Of a stretch of 64,000 nt of DNA, positions 26,793-35,533 are shown piece after piece; position 1 is the stretch's first letter, and every line of letters begins with the position of its first letter. The translations under genes were made by a program, and so were the position numbers. The notes beneath the pieces were generated by a model. That model did not search any database, was not told the DNA's origin, and worked only from the letters and a program-made list of their open reading frames with translations. This DNA is from Lewinella sp. JB7. Lineage in GTDB: Bacteria > Bacteroidota > Bacteroidia > Chitinophagales > Saprospiraceae. The stretch spans positions 302,047-366,046 of the forward strand of contig NZ_JANCTD010000006.1 of NCBI RefSeq assembly GCF_024297185.1, given 5' to 3'.

Positions 26793-27275
26793 ATGAACCA
26801 GAAGCAACTTACCGTTTCCTACACCGAATTCCCGGATCCCGCCGACCTTCCGGCGGCCGACCGCGAACTCCTCGACGCCGCCACCACCGCCCTGCCCACC
26901 AGCTACGCCCCCTACTCCAACTTCCGGGTAGCGGCCGCGGCCCGCCTCCGGGACGGCACCATAGTCACCGGCGCGAACATCGAGAATGCCGCCTACCCCA
27001 TGTGCATCTGCGCCGAACCCAACGCCCTGGCCGCCGCCGCGTCCCTAAAACCGGGTATGCCGGTGGTGAGTATGGCCGTAACGGTAAAGGCCCCGGGCAG
27101 GATACTGAGCGCCCCCGCCAGCCCCTGCGGGAGTTGCCGGCAAATCCTCAGCGAGCACGAAAGCCGGTTCGGCCACCAACTGCGCCTGATTCTCCGGGCG
27201 GAGACCGGCCCTACCTACGTATTCGACCGGGCCAGCGATCTGCTCCCCTTCGGCTTCAGCGGCGAACTGCTCTAA
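26793..27275 (+). CDS. cdd: Cytidine deaminase
   Basis: This 160-residue protein is a homotetrameric-type cytidine deaminase that converts cytidine and deoxycytidine to uridine forms in pyrimidine salvage. The zinc site is formed by CAEPNAL, with the CAE variant of the HAE/CAE motif that supplies the catalytic Glu, and by SPCGSCRQ with the PCxxC pair. The substrate-binding words YSNFRVAAA and GANIENAAYP precede it. The length and motif order are normal for the small T-CDA class. The gene is immediately followed by the secreted M1 peptidase gene, 11 bp away, so they share a transcript although they have no obvious joint pathway. Confidence 0.95.
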   Translation: MNQKQLTVSYTEFPDPADLPAADRELLDAATTALPTSYAPYSNFRVAAAARLRDGTIVTGANIENAAYPMCICAEPNALAAAASLKPGMPVVSMAVTVKAPGRILSAPASPCGSCRQILSEHESRFGHQLRLILRAETGPTYVFDRASDLLPFGFSGELL

Positions 27276-27286
27276 TCATTTCCCCC

Positions 27287-30085
27287 ATGCGAATTCTGCT
27301 ACTGCTCCTGCTATCCGTGGTGCTCCGCGCGCAATCCGGCGACTACTTTCAGCAGGAGGTGAGCTACGACATCCGGGCCAGCCTCGACGACCGCCGGCAC
27401 GAACTGCAGTGCTTCCTCCGGCTTACCTACACCAACCGGGCACCCGTTGCCCTGGATTCCATCGTCTTTCACCTCTGGCCCCGGGCGTACGGCAGTGATC
27501 GGTCGGCCTTCGCCCGCCAGCAGCTGCGCAATGGCAGTACCCGCTTTCACTTTTCCACCGACCCGGAACGCGGTGATCTGGACAGCCTGGACTTCCGCGT
27601 CGACGACCAGGACGCCACCTTTACGTTCACCCGCGACCCAGACATCGGCGTCCTGCTCCTCCCGGAATTACTGCCGCCCGGTGACAGCATCGTCGTCACT
27701 ACCCCCTTCCGGGTGAAGATCCCCGAAAGTTTCAGCCGGCTCGGGCGCGTTGGGGAATCCTACCAGATAACCCAGTGGTACCCCAAACCCGCCGTATTCG
27801 ACCGCGACGGCTGGCACCCGATGCCCTACCTCGACCAGGGCGAATTTTACGGGGAGTTCGGCGACTTCCGGGTGTCGGTCACGGTACCGGAGAACTACGT
27901 GGTCGCCGCCACGGGCGAACTGCAGGAAGCCGCCGAGCGTCGGTGGCTACTCGAACGCGCCGAACGCACCGCCGCGGGCATGTCCAATGGGGAGGCGACC
28001 GCTGCCGGTTACGTTAACCAAGCCTTCCCCCCATCGGCGGAAGCCACCAAAACCCTCACCTACACCGCCCGCGGGGTCCACGATTTTGCCTGGTTTGCCG
28101 ACAAGCGGTTTGCTGTTCTCCACGACACGTTGCTCCTGCGTTCCCGCCCGCACGAACCGGTCGACGTATGGGCCTTCTTCACGGAAACGGAAGCGAACCT
28201 CTGGAAAAACGCCCCCCACTACCTCAAACGCGCTACGCGCTTCTACTCCGAACACGTGGGTCCCTACCCCTACCCGCAGGTCACGGGGGTGCAATCGGCG
28301 CTTAGCGCAGGAGCCGGCATGGAATACCCGATGATCACGGTGATCGGACGAAGTGGCAGTAGCTACGCCCTCGACGAAGTCCTGGCCCACGAGATCGGCC
28401 ACAACTGGTTCTACGGCATCCTGGGGAGCAACGAACGCGACCACGCCTGGATGGACGAGGGGCTCAACTCCTACTACGAGGAGCGGTACACCCGGCAATT
28501 TTACCCCGAACGCAGCGGGCGCATCCAGATCATTCCGGGGCGCGACACCGACGTGAACGCCCTCGGTTACCGGCTGGCCGCCCGGCTGGGAAAGGACCAG
28601 GCGCCCGATACCCGCAGCGACAGCCTCGGTGAAATGAATTACTGGATCTCCGCCTACAGCAAACCGGCCCTCCTGCTGCGCGAACTGGAGCGGGAACTAG
28701 GCCCGGAACGACTGGATGCCGCCTTCCGCACGTACTACGAGACGTGGAAATTCCGTCATCCGCAGCCGCAAGACTTCCTGTCCGTCATGGACGAAGCCAC
28801 GGGTCGCGGGGACTACCTGCACGATGCCCTGACCACCACCGACCGCGGCACCTTCAATGCCCGGGCCCGGCGGCGGGTCCCGGCCGGGAACGGAAGACTA
28901 CCCACCATCGGACTGGTGACCGACCAGGAGAGCGAGCGGCCCGCCCTCTTCGTAAGCCCGCTGGCCGGCTTCAACGCCAACGACGGGGCCCTGCTGGGTC
29001 TGGCGCTGCACAACCGCACGCTGGAGCCCCGGCGGTTTGAGTTCCTGCTGGCCCCCCTGTACGGCTTCGGCAGTAAGAAACTGGCGGGATTCGCGGGGGG
29101 GAGATACCGCATCACCCGTCCGTTGCCGTGGCTGCAGCGCGTAGTGGTGGGCGCGGGCGTACAACGGTTCACTGACTTCCGGCCGCCCGCGATACGCCTG
29201 CGCGAACTCGATCTTCGTTACGGATACACGCGAAGTGCGGTGAAGTCGGAATTCTTCCTGCAGCACCCCGCCATCGACCGCCGGGAAAGCAGCTTCTATA
29301 CGCAGCTGATCCACCTGCGGCAAACCCGCCCCACCTTCGGTGCGGACGGGCAACTGCTCGACCCCATTCACTTACAGACCAATTTCGTGGGCGTAGGCTA
29401 CCGCAGCGTGCTCGAGCGGGCGATTAATCCCCTCGCCTACGGCCTGCGGGTGGAGTACCGCAACGGGGACCGGCGGAACTTTACCGAGGCCGATTATCTG
29501 CGGTTGGAGGGTACCCTGACGGGGGGGTACCAGTACCGGCGGAAGAAGTTTCTGAGGTGGCGGTTCTTCGGGGGGTACTTCCTCCACCACGACGCGCGGG
29601 ACCGGAACACTTCGCCGGCCTACAGCCTCTCGCTGGTCGATAATGCCGCCAGTGACTACCGCTACGACGACCTCTACTTCGGTCGCAACCAGGACGGGGG
29701 CTACGAACAGCAGATCGAACGGCGGCAGGGGGGCTTCCGGGCTCCGATCTCGCCGGCCTTTAATTTTGGACGCAGCAACAATTATCTGGGGGCCGTCAAT
29801 GTGGACGGAGATCTTCCCTTTCCGTTGCCGGTCAGTGTGTACTTCGACGCGGGCGTGTACGGTTTCCGGCCCACACTTAGCAGCGACCCAACCAATGAAT
29901 TTCGTTGGGTGGGGGGTCTGTCGATCAACCTCTTTCGCGACCATTTTCACCTGTACCTACCGCTGGCCGCCGACGTGGAAACCCGTCGCCTGCTCGAGGA
30001 GCGGGGCAGTCTGCTGGACCGCCTGTCCGTCCGTTTCAATCTGAGCGGCCTGCTGCCCTGGCGGTGGCTGGACGACTTACCCTGA
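27287..30085 (+). CDS. Secreted M1 family metallopeptidase
   Basis: This 932-residue protein is an exported M1 aminopeptidase-family enzyme. A signal peptide (MRILLLLLLSVVLRAQ) precedes an N-terminal beta domain. The zinc motif HEIGHNW starts at about residue 367, and the third ligand Glu lies 18 residues after the second His in MDEGLNSYYEERY. The GAMEN-equivalent exopeptidase loop is GAGMEYP, which changes the usual Asn to Tyr-Pro and is common in this secreted subgroup. After about residue 530 the sequence is rich in beta strands with aromatic ends and resembles an outer-membrane barrel, so the peptidase may be surface- or membrane-tethered. ATG 27287 was chosen over longer frames because of the signal peptide. 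Confidence 0.9.
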   Translation: MRILLLLLLSVVLRAQSGDYFQQEVSYDIRASLDDRRHELQCFLRLTYTNRAPVALDSIVFHLWPRAYGSDRSAFARQQLRNGSTRFHFSTDPERGDLDSLDFRVDDQDATFTFTRDPDIGVLLLPELLPPGDSIVVTTPFRVKIPESFSRLGRVGESYQITQWYPKPAVFDRDGWHPMPYLDQGEFYGEFGDFRVSVTVPENYVVAATGELQEAAERRWLLERAERTAAGMSNGEATAAGYVNQAFPPSAEATKTLTYTARGVHDFAWFADKRFAVLHDTLLLRSRPHEPVDVWAFFTETEANLWKNAPHYLKRATRFYSEHVGPYPYPQVTGVQSALSAGAGMEYPMITVIGRSGSSYALDEVLAHEIGHNWFYGILGSNERDHAWMDEGLNSYYEERYTRQFYPERSGRIQIIPGRDTDVNALGYRLAARLGKDQAPDTRSDSLGEMNYWISAYSKPALLLRELERELGPERLDAAFRTYYETWKFRHPQPQDFLSVMDEATGRGDYLHDALTTTDRGTFNARARRRVPAGNGRLPTIGLVTDQESERPALFVSPLAGFNANDGALLGLALHNRTLEPRRFEFLLAPLYGFGSKKLAGFAGGRYRITRPLPWLQRVVVGAGVQRFTDFRPPAIRLRELDLRYGYTRSAVKSEFFLQHPAIDRRESSFYTQLIHLRQTRPTFGADGQLLDPIHLQTNFVGVGYRSVLERAINPLAYGLRVEYRNGDRRNFTEADYLRLEGTLTGGYQYRRKKFLRWRFFGGYFLHHDARDRNTSPAYSLSLVDNAASDYRYDDLYFGRNQDGGYEQQIERRQGGFRAPISPAFNFGRSNNYLGAVNVDGDLPFPLPVSVYFDAGVYGFRPTLSSDPTNEFRWVGGLSINLFRDHFHLYLPLAADVETRRLLEERGSLLDRLSVRFNLSGLLPWRWLDDLP

Positions 30086-30086
30086 T

Positions 30087-30094
30087 TACCTTTG
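30087..30094 (+). promoter_or_regulatory. -7 element TACCTTTG four bases before a start codon
   Basis: TACCTTTG is followed by GCCC and then ATG 30099. If used, transcription would begin at or next to the start codon and give a leaderless message. Confidence 0.45.
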
Positions 30095-30098
30095 GCCC

Positions 30099-30605
30099 AT
30101 GACGTTCAACGACTTCGTCCGCTTTGCCGCGGAGCATCCTTCGACGGTGATTCTGTACTTCACCCTGCTTCCCCTGGCGGCCCTGCTGCTCGGCGCGATG
30201 AACCGGGAAGAAAACCACCTCCCCCCCTGGAATTACCTGTACTCTACGCTACTCTACCTGGTGGCCGTACCGGCGCTGCTTTCGCTGGGTATGAGCGGGT
30301 ATGCCCTGCTGAACGGGGACGGCGGATTACTGCGGAGCGATCTCGTGTTGTCGCTACTGCCCCCCATTAGTCTGATCGCTACCGTACTGATCGTTCGCAC
30401 GCAGGTGAAATTGCGGTCCCTACCCGGTTTCGGCGGCCTGGCGGGCCTCCTCGCCGTCATTCTCCTGGCCCTGGGTCTGCTCTGGGTGGCCGACCGGGTG
30501 CAGGTCGCGGACGTCGGTCTTTTACCGGTCCGCTACGTGGTCCTGATCTTTCTCGTGCTCTTATTCTTCGTTCGCCTGGCTTCGCGAAAGCTGAGCGCGC
30601 AGTAG
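30099..30605 (+). CDS. Small integral membrane protein, unknown function
   Basis: This 168-residue protein has about five hydrophobic segments (near residues 15-35, 45-65, 85-100, 110-132 and 140-160) joined by short charged loops. It carries no motif that I recognise. It lies between the secreted M1 peptidase and the secreted S8 protease, 13 bp after the first. A TACCTTTG element sits four bases before its ATG, so it may be transcribed independently and leaderless, or as the tail of the upstream unit. The GC content and codon use match the surrounding chromosome. Coding potential is good; no function is assigned. Confidence 0.75.
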   Translation: MTFNDFVRFAAEHPSTVILYFTLLPLAALLLGAMNREENHLPPWNYLYSTLLYLVAVPALLSLGMSGYALLNGDGGLLRSDLVLSLLPPISLIATVLIVRTQVKLRSLPGFGGLAGLLAVILLALGLLWVADRVQVADVGLLPVRYVVLIFLVLLFFVRLASRKLSAQ

Positions 30606-30695
30606 CGTAAGGCAGGTGTCAATACGGTAAACTCCGACTCGCCAATGCGCGGCGATGTCCTATTTTACCGGCCTCCCGCACCCCGACCGATCGCT

Positions 30696-33626
30696 ATGCA
30701 TCCACTCCGTTTCATCCTGTTGTTCTGCCTGCTGGGGGCGGTATCGTTGGGAGCGCAAACGTTGGATTACGGACAGGGACAACTCATCGTTCAGCTCCGT
30801 AGCGATGTGGACGCCAAAACCTGGGCCTACCGTCAGCCCGAAGTGACGGCGTGGCGCAGATTGGGCACCACCGTCAACAGCCTGCTGGTAAATTTCGACT
30901 GGACCCGCTACGCCGAAAGCACCCTGCGCGACCGGTATTCGCACGACCCCGCCGTCATCAGTGCCCAACTCAATCACCGGCTGAGCATGCGCCTGCGCAG
31001 GCCCGACGACCCCCGGTATCCGCAGCAGTGGCAACACCGGAATACCGGTCAGGCCGGCGGTACGGCCGGCGCCGACTACAATCTGGAGCAAGCCTGGGAC
31101 ATCACGACCGGGGGCGTAACGGCCAACGGCGATACCATCGTTGTCGCCTCCATTGACAACGGCATCGACTTCGATCACGAAGACCTGCAGCAAAACATCT
31201 GGGTGAACCGCGACGAGATCCCGAATAACGGCATCGACGACGACCGTAACGGTTACGTCGACGACCGCTTCGGCTGGAACACCGCCCTGGAGTCGAAAGA
31301 CATCGAGGGCGGGGGCGGCGATCACGGCACGCCGGTCATGGGTCAGATCGGCGCGGTCGGCAACAACGGTATCGGGGTCACGGGCGTCAACTGGCGGGTG
31401 AAGGTGATGTCGGTCACCAACAACTTCGACCCCCTCGAATCGGAAGTGATCCAGGCCTACAGCTACGCCCTCGAAGCCCGCCAGCGCTACGATGCCACCG
31501 GTGGCCGCGAGGGGGCCTACGTCGTCGCCACTAACGCCAGTTGGGGACGTGACCGCGCCTTTCCCTCCGATAGTCCGATCTGGTGCGCCATCTATGATTC
31601 CCTGGGCCACCACGGCATCCTGAACGTAGCCGCCGTACCGAACAGCGACATCGACGTGGACGAAGTCGGCGACCTGCCCGCCCTGTGTACTTCCGAGTAC
31701 CTAGTGGTCGTCACCAGCCTGGGCATGAACAACAATAAGGTAAAGGACGCGGCCCGGGGTGCCCTCTCCGTGGACCTGGCGGCTTACGGGGAAGGGGTGT
31801 ACACGACCGTACTGGGCAACGGATACGGCCCCGTGTACGGAACTTCCTTCGCCGCACCGGCCGTCACCGGTACGCTAGGCCTACTTTATTCCGCCCCCTG
31901 CCCCTCCTTCGCCGAACTGCTGCGCAGCGATCCGGCGGCGGCGGCCCGCTACGTCCGCGATCTGCTCTACGGCAACCTGCGGCCCCAGTCCGCGCTGCGG
32001 GGCATCACCGTCACCGGCGGATCGCTGGACGCCGGAGCCGCCCTGACCGCCCTGATGGCGGGGTGTGGTAGCTGTGCCCCACCCACTTCGTTCACCATCA
32101 CCGCGCCGGACGACGCGTCTAGCGATCTGCTGCTCTCCTGGAACTCGGTCGCGTCGGTCACCCGGACCGTGCTCCGGTACCGCCCCGTCGGTTCGGCTAC
32201 CTGGACGGAAGTAGCTGAAGTTGTATCCCCCTACCGGCTCACCGGACTGCCGTCCTGCACTCCCTACGAGTTGCAGCTGCGGGCGGACTGCAACGGCAAC
32301 CGGTCGGCGCTGACCGACATCCGGGAAGTGGAGACGCCCGGATGTTGCCGGATCCCCGAAGATTTTCGGCTCCGAGCGCTGTCGGGTGGGCGCATCGAGG
32401 CCGCATGGTCCCCCCTCCTTACCGCCCATACTTACACCCTCCGCTACCGCAACGTGGGGGGCGAATGGACGGAGTTTACTACTCCCGACCCACAGGTGGA
32501 AGTGAGCGACCTGCGCAACTGCCGCGACTATGAGTTTCAGGTACGCACGGACTGCGCCGCGCAGAGCACCGCCTTCTCGGGGCGGCTGGTGCAAAAAACA
32601 CTGGGCTGTGGTGTGTGCCTGGACATCAGTTATTGCAGTCCGCCGGTGTACCGCAACGAACAGGAGTGGATTGCGGAGGTGCATATTCCCGGCATTCTGA
32701 ACCACGCGTCGGAGCGGGGCACCGGCGCCTACACCAACTTCGGTGACCTGACCGAGGCAGCCATGGTTCCCGGCGGGGTCTACCCGGTTCGCTTACTGCC
32801 GGGCTTCCGGAGCAGCAGCTTTACGGAAGATTTTCACCTGTACGTCGACTGGAACCAGGACGGCATTTTTGCTGCCGAGGAGCTTGTCCTGCAGCAATCC
32901 GCGGCACCGGGGCAGTCCGCGACCGGTGTAATTACGGTCCCCGGGGAAGCCCGGACCGGCCTGACGCGGATGCGCCTCATCATGCAGTTCTCCGCGGTCA
33001 ATACGGAACCCTGCCTGACGGGCTCCGGGCAGCGCCCCGGGGGGGAGGTAGAAGATTACTGCCTGGACGTGACGCCCGCCCGCGGTTGTCCACCACCGGA
33101 TTCGGTCGCGGCCCTTTACGATGAACCCAACAATTCCACCACCCTGAGTTGGGGGGCCTCGGCCGCGCCGGGCGGGAAGTACGTGCTGCGGTACCGGGAG
33201 CGTACCGCCTCCGACTATACCGAAAGGAAGGTCGAGGGCATAAGCGCCACCATCCGCAACGTAGATCTGTGCAGCAGCTACGAGGTACAGATCGCCAGTG
33301 AATGCGATGGCGCGGCGGGCAGTTTCCGGACGATCTACTTCGGGGACGACTGCGTATCGGACCCTCCCCAAGTGCTCACCGATCACGGCTGGAGCGTGCA
33401 TCCCAATCCGGCTACGGGTTTCACTACCGTCGACTGGCCGGCGGACTGGACCGTCCTGAGCGTTGAGCTCTACGGTGCCGACGGGCGTCGGGTGCTTGCT
33501 TCCCCGGTCCCGTCGACCGCGAGCGAACTGCGGCTTCCCGTACGCAACCTAGTCCCCGGGGTATACTTCGTGCGCCTAACCGTCTCTGATGGTAGCCGGG
33601 GCAGCAGGCGTTTGCTGGTGTGGTAG
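30696..33626 (+). CDS. Secreted subtilisin-like S8 protease with T9SS C-terminal domain
   Basis: This 976-residue exported protease begins with a signal peptide (MHPLRFILLFCLLGAVSLGAQ). The catalytic triad is visible: Asp in SIDNGIDFDHED (about 152), His in GGDHGTPVMG (about 210) and Ser in YGTSFAAPAVTG (about 382), with oxyanion Asn in TNASWGRD. Two fibronectin type III-like modules follow, then a GEVED-type module ending in GGEVEDYCLDV, then another Fn3-like module. The last 75 residues (VHPNPATG, then NLVPGVYFVRLTV) form a T9SS type A sorting domain. It is therefore probably exported by T9SS and either attached to the cell surface or released. I chose ATG 30696 because it opens the signal peptide. 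Confidence 0.93.
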   Translation: MHPLRFILLFCLLGAVSLGAQTLDYGQGQLIVQLRSDVDAKTWAYRQPEVTAWRRLGTTVNSLLVNFDWTRYAESTLRDRYSHDPAVISAQLNHRLSMRLRRPDDPRYPQQWQHRNTGQAGGTAGADYNLEQAWDITTGGVTANGDTIVVASIDNGIDFDHEDLQQNIWVNRDEIPNNGIDDDRNGYVDDRFGWNTALESKDIEGGGGDHGTPVMGQIGAVGNNGIGVTGVNWRVKVMSVTNNFDPLESEVIQAYSYALEARQRYDATGGREGAYVVATNASWGRDRAFPSDSPIWCAIYDSLGHHGILNVAAVPNSDIDVDEVGDLPALCTSEYLVVVTSLGMNNNKVKDAARGALSVDLAAYGEGVYTTVLGNGYGPVYGTSFAAPAVTGTLGLLYSAPCPSFAELLRSDPAAAARYVRDLLYGNLRPQSALRGITVTGGSLDAGAALTALMAGCGSCAPPTSFTITAPDDASSDLLLSWNSVASVTRTVLRYRPVGSATWTEVAEVVSPYRLTGLPSCTPYELQLRADCNGNRSALTDIREVETPGCCRIPEDFRLRALSGGRIEAAWSPLLTAHTYTLRYRNVGGEWTEFTTPDPQVEVSDLRNCRDYEFQVRTDCAAQSTAFSGRLVQKTLGCGVCLDISYCSPPVYRNEQEWIAEVHIPGILNHASERGTGAYTNFGDLTEAAMVPGGVYPVRLLPGFRSSSFTEDFHLYVDWNQDGIFAAEELVLQQSAAPGQSATGVITVPGEARTGLTRMRLIMQFSAVNTEPCLTGSGQRPGGEVEDYCLDVTPARGCPPPDSVAALYDEPNNSTTLSWGASAAPGGKYVLRYRERTASDYTERKVEGISATIRNVDLCSSYEVQIASECDGAAGSFRTIYFGDDCVSDPPQVLTDHGWSVHPNPATGFTTVDWPADWTVLSVELYGADGRRVLASPVPSTASELRLPVRNLVPGVYFVRLTVSDGSRGSRRLLVW

Positions 33627-33647
33627 GACGATCTCCCCGCCCTGGTA

Positions 33648-33655
33648 TACCTTTG
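33648..33655 (+). promoter_or_regulatory. -7 element TACCTTTG four bases before panB
   Basis: TACCTTTG is followed by GGCA and then ATG 33660. The spacing equals that at 30087 and predicts a leaderless message. Confidence 0.45.
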
Positions 33656-33659
33656 GGCA

Positions 33660-34481
33660 ATGAGTGTACATAAGGTCATTGACGTCAAGCGGGTCACTAC
33701 CCACACCCTCCAGGCCATGAAGGAAGCCGGAGAAAAAATCGCCATGCTCACCGCCTACGATTATTCCATGGCCCGGATACTCGACGCGGGCGGTGCCGAC
33801 GTGCTGCTGGTGGGCGATTCGGCGAGTAACGTAATGGCGGGCCACGAAACCACGCTGCCCATCACCCTGGATCAGATGATCTACCACGCCGCCAGCGTAG
33901 TGCGGGGAGTGCAGCGGGCCCTCGTCATCGTCGACCTCCCGTTCGGCACCTACCAGGGCGACAGCAAGATGGCCCTCAAGTCCAGCATCCGCATCATGAA
34001 GGAAAGCGGCGCCCACGCGGTCAAACTAGAGGGCGGCCAGGAAGTGGCGGATAGCATCCGCCGCATCCTGAGCGCGGGCATTCCGGTGATGGGGCACCTC
34101 GGCCTGACCCCCCAGTCGATCTACAAGTTCGGCACCTACACCGTGCGGGCCAAGCAGGAGGCGGAAGCCCGCCGGCTCCTCAAGGATTCTAAGATGCTCG
34201 ACGAGCTCGGCTGCTTCGGGATGGTGCTGGAAAAGATACCGGCCGAACTGGCCCGCCGCGTCAGTGAATCCGTAGATATTCCCACCATCGGCATCGGCGG
34301 CGGGGCCTACTGCGACGGACAGGTGCTCGTCACCCAGGATATGCTGGGGATAACCAAAGACTTCCATCCGCGTTTCTTACGGCGGTACGCGGAGCTATTC
34401 GACGTGATCAGGTCGGCTACGGAAAGCTACGTAACCGACGTCAAGGCCGGCGATTTTCCGAACGACAAAGAACAGTACTAG
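33660..34481 (+). CDS. panB: 3-methyl-2-oxobutanoate hydroxymethyltransferase
   Basis: PanB, 273 residues, makes ketopantoate from 2-ketoisovalerate with methylene-tetrahydrofolate, the first step of pantothenate and coenzyme A synthesis. Key blocks are [36 protein letters not shown] with the Mg-binding Asp, [16 protein letters not shown] with the conserved Lys/Glu pair and GHLGLTPQS. The C-terminal [12 protein letters not shown] and LGI blocks are also intact. Length and motif order are normal. The gene is followed 23 bp later by mltG and has a -7 element very close to its ATG. The folate partner glyA is in the window, but panC and panD are not. Confidence 0.97.
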   Translation: MSVHKVIDVKRVTTHTLQAMKEAGEKIAMLTAYDYSMARILDAGGADVLLVGDSASNVMAGHETTLPITLDQMIYHAASVVRGVQRALVIVDLPFGTYQGDSKMALKSSIRIMKESGAHAVKLEGGQEVADSIRRILSAGIPVMGHLGLTPQSIYKFGTYTVRAKQEAEARRLLKDSKMLDELGCFGMVLEKIPAELARRVSESVDIPTIGIGGGAYCDGQVLVTQDMLGITKDFHPRFLRRYAELFDVIRSATESYVTDVKAGDFPNDKEQY

Positions 34482-34504
34482 CACGGCCCGGCCGTACCGA
34501 ACAG

Positions 34505-35530
34505 ATGAAGAAAATTATCGCACTCCTCGTGGTGGCCATCGTACTCCTGGCCGGCTTCGCCTACTACCAGCTTATGGTGGTCCCCGTCGTCCCAAAGGAT
34601 TCCGAAGCGCCGATCGTAGTGCAGTTTCCGACTGGCAGCAGTTACGAGCAGGTGATGGACTCACTGGCCGTGCGGGGCATCCGTCCCAACCGGACCTTTT
34701 TCGATCCCCTTGCTAACCGTATGCGCTTTCGCCGCGAACCGATGCGCGCCGGTCGTTTTTCCCTTCCCCCCGGCACCAGCGCCATCGGGCTTATCCGCCG
34801 GCTGCGTAGCGGAGCCCAGGCCACCGTCGACGTAGTGCTGACGACGGAACGGGAGCCCATGAACGTAGCGGCCAAGGTCGCGCGGTTTTTGGAACCCGAC
34901 AGTCTGGCCTTCTGGCGCTTGTTTCAGGATACCGTTTTCGTGGATAGTATCGGGTATACCCCCGAGACGCTTCAGACGCTGTTCATTCCCAATACCTACG
35001 AGATGTACTGGAATGCCACCCCGCGCGAGTTCGTCGCCCGGATGGTGAAGGAGCACGAACGCTTCTGGCGCGCCAACGACCGCCTCGACAAGGCGGCCGC
35101 GGTCGGTCTTTCCCCCGCGGAAGTGTACACCCTGGCCAGCATCGTGGAAAAGGAAAGTCTGCAGGCCGTGGAGCGCCCCCGCATCGCGGGTGTCTACCTC
35201 AACCGCCTGCGCATCGGGATGCCGTTGCAGGCCGACCCGACGGCGGTGTTCGCTACCCGGGAGTTCGACGTCGGCCGCGTACTGCACCGCCACATCGAAT
35301 TCGATAGCCCCTACAATACTTACCGCTACCCGGGCCTGCCCCCCGGCCCCATCACGATGAGCAGCGCGGGCAGCATCGATGCCGTGCTGTCGCCGGAGGA
35401 ACACAATTTTCTGTACTTCTGCGCCCGCGGCGACGGTAGCGGCCTCCACAATTTCGCCAGTACCCTGGCCGGCCATTCCCGCAACATCGCGATCTACGTC
35501 GCTAACCTGAAGGCCCGGGGCATTCGGTAG
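34505..35530 (+). CDS. mltG: Endolytic murein transglycosylase MltG
   Basis: MltG, 341 residues, is an inner-membrane endolytic transglycosylase that cuts nascent peptidoglycan strands and helps set glycan length. The N-terminal anchor helix is residues 5-25 (IALLVVAIVLLAGFAYY), followed by a LysM-like subdomain. The YceG domain has ASIVEKES, with the catalytic Glu, and YRYPGLPPGPI and HNFLYFCARGDGSGLHNF, which are diagnostic. The gene follows panB by 23 bp on the same strand. It ends 3 bp before the stop of a convergent T9SS protein gene. The C terminus HSRNIAIY is typical, although this family usually ends there or a few residues later. Confidence 0.96.
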   Translation: MKKIIALLVVAIVLLAGFAYYQLMVVPVVPKDSEAPIVVQFPTGSSYEQVMDSLAVRGIRPNRTFFDPLANRMRFRREPMRAGRFSLPPGTSAIGLIRRLRSGAQATVDVVLTTEREPMNVAAKVARFLEPDSLAFWRLFQDTVFVDSIGYTPETLQTLFIPNTYEMYWNATPREFVARMVKEHERFWRANDRLDKAAAVGLSPAEVYTLASIVEKESLQAVERPRIAGVYLNRLRIGMPLQADPTAVFATREFDVGRVLHRHIEFDSPYNTYRYPGLPPGPITMSSAGSIDAVLSPEEHNFLYFCARGDGSGLHNFASTLAGHSRNIAIYVANLKARGIR

Positions 35531-35533
35531 GCG

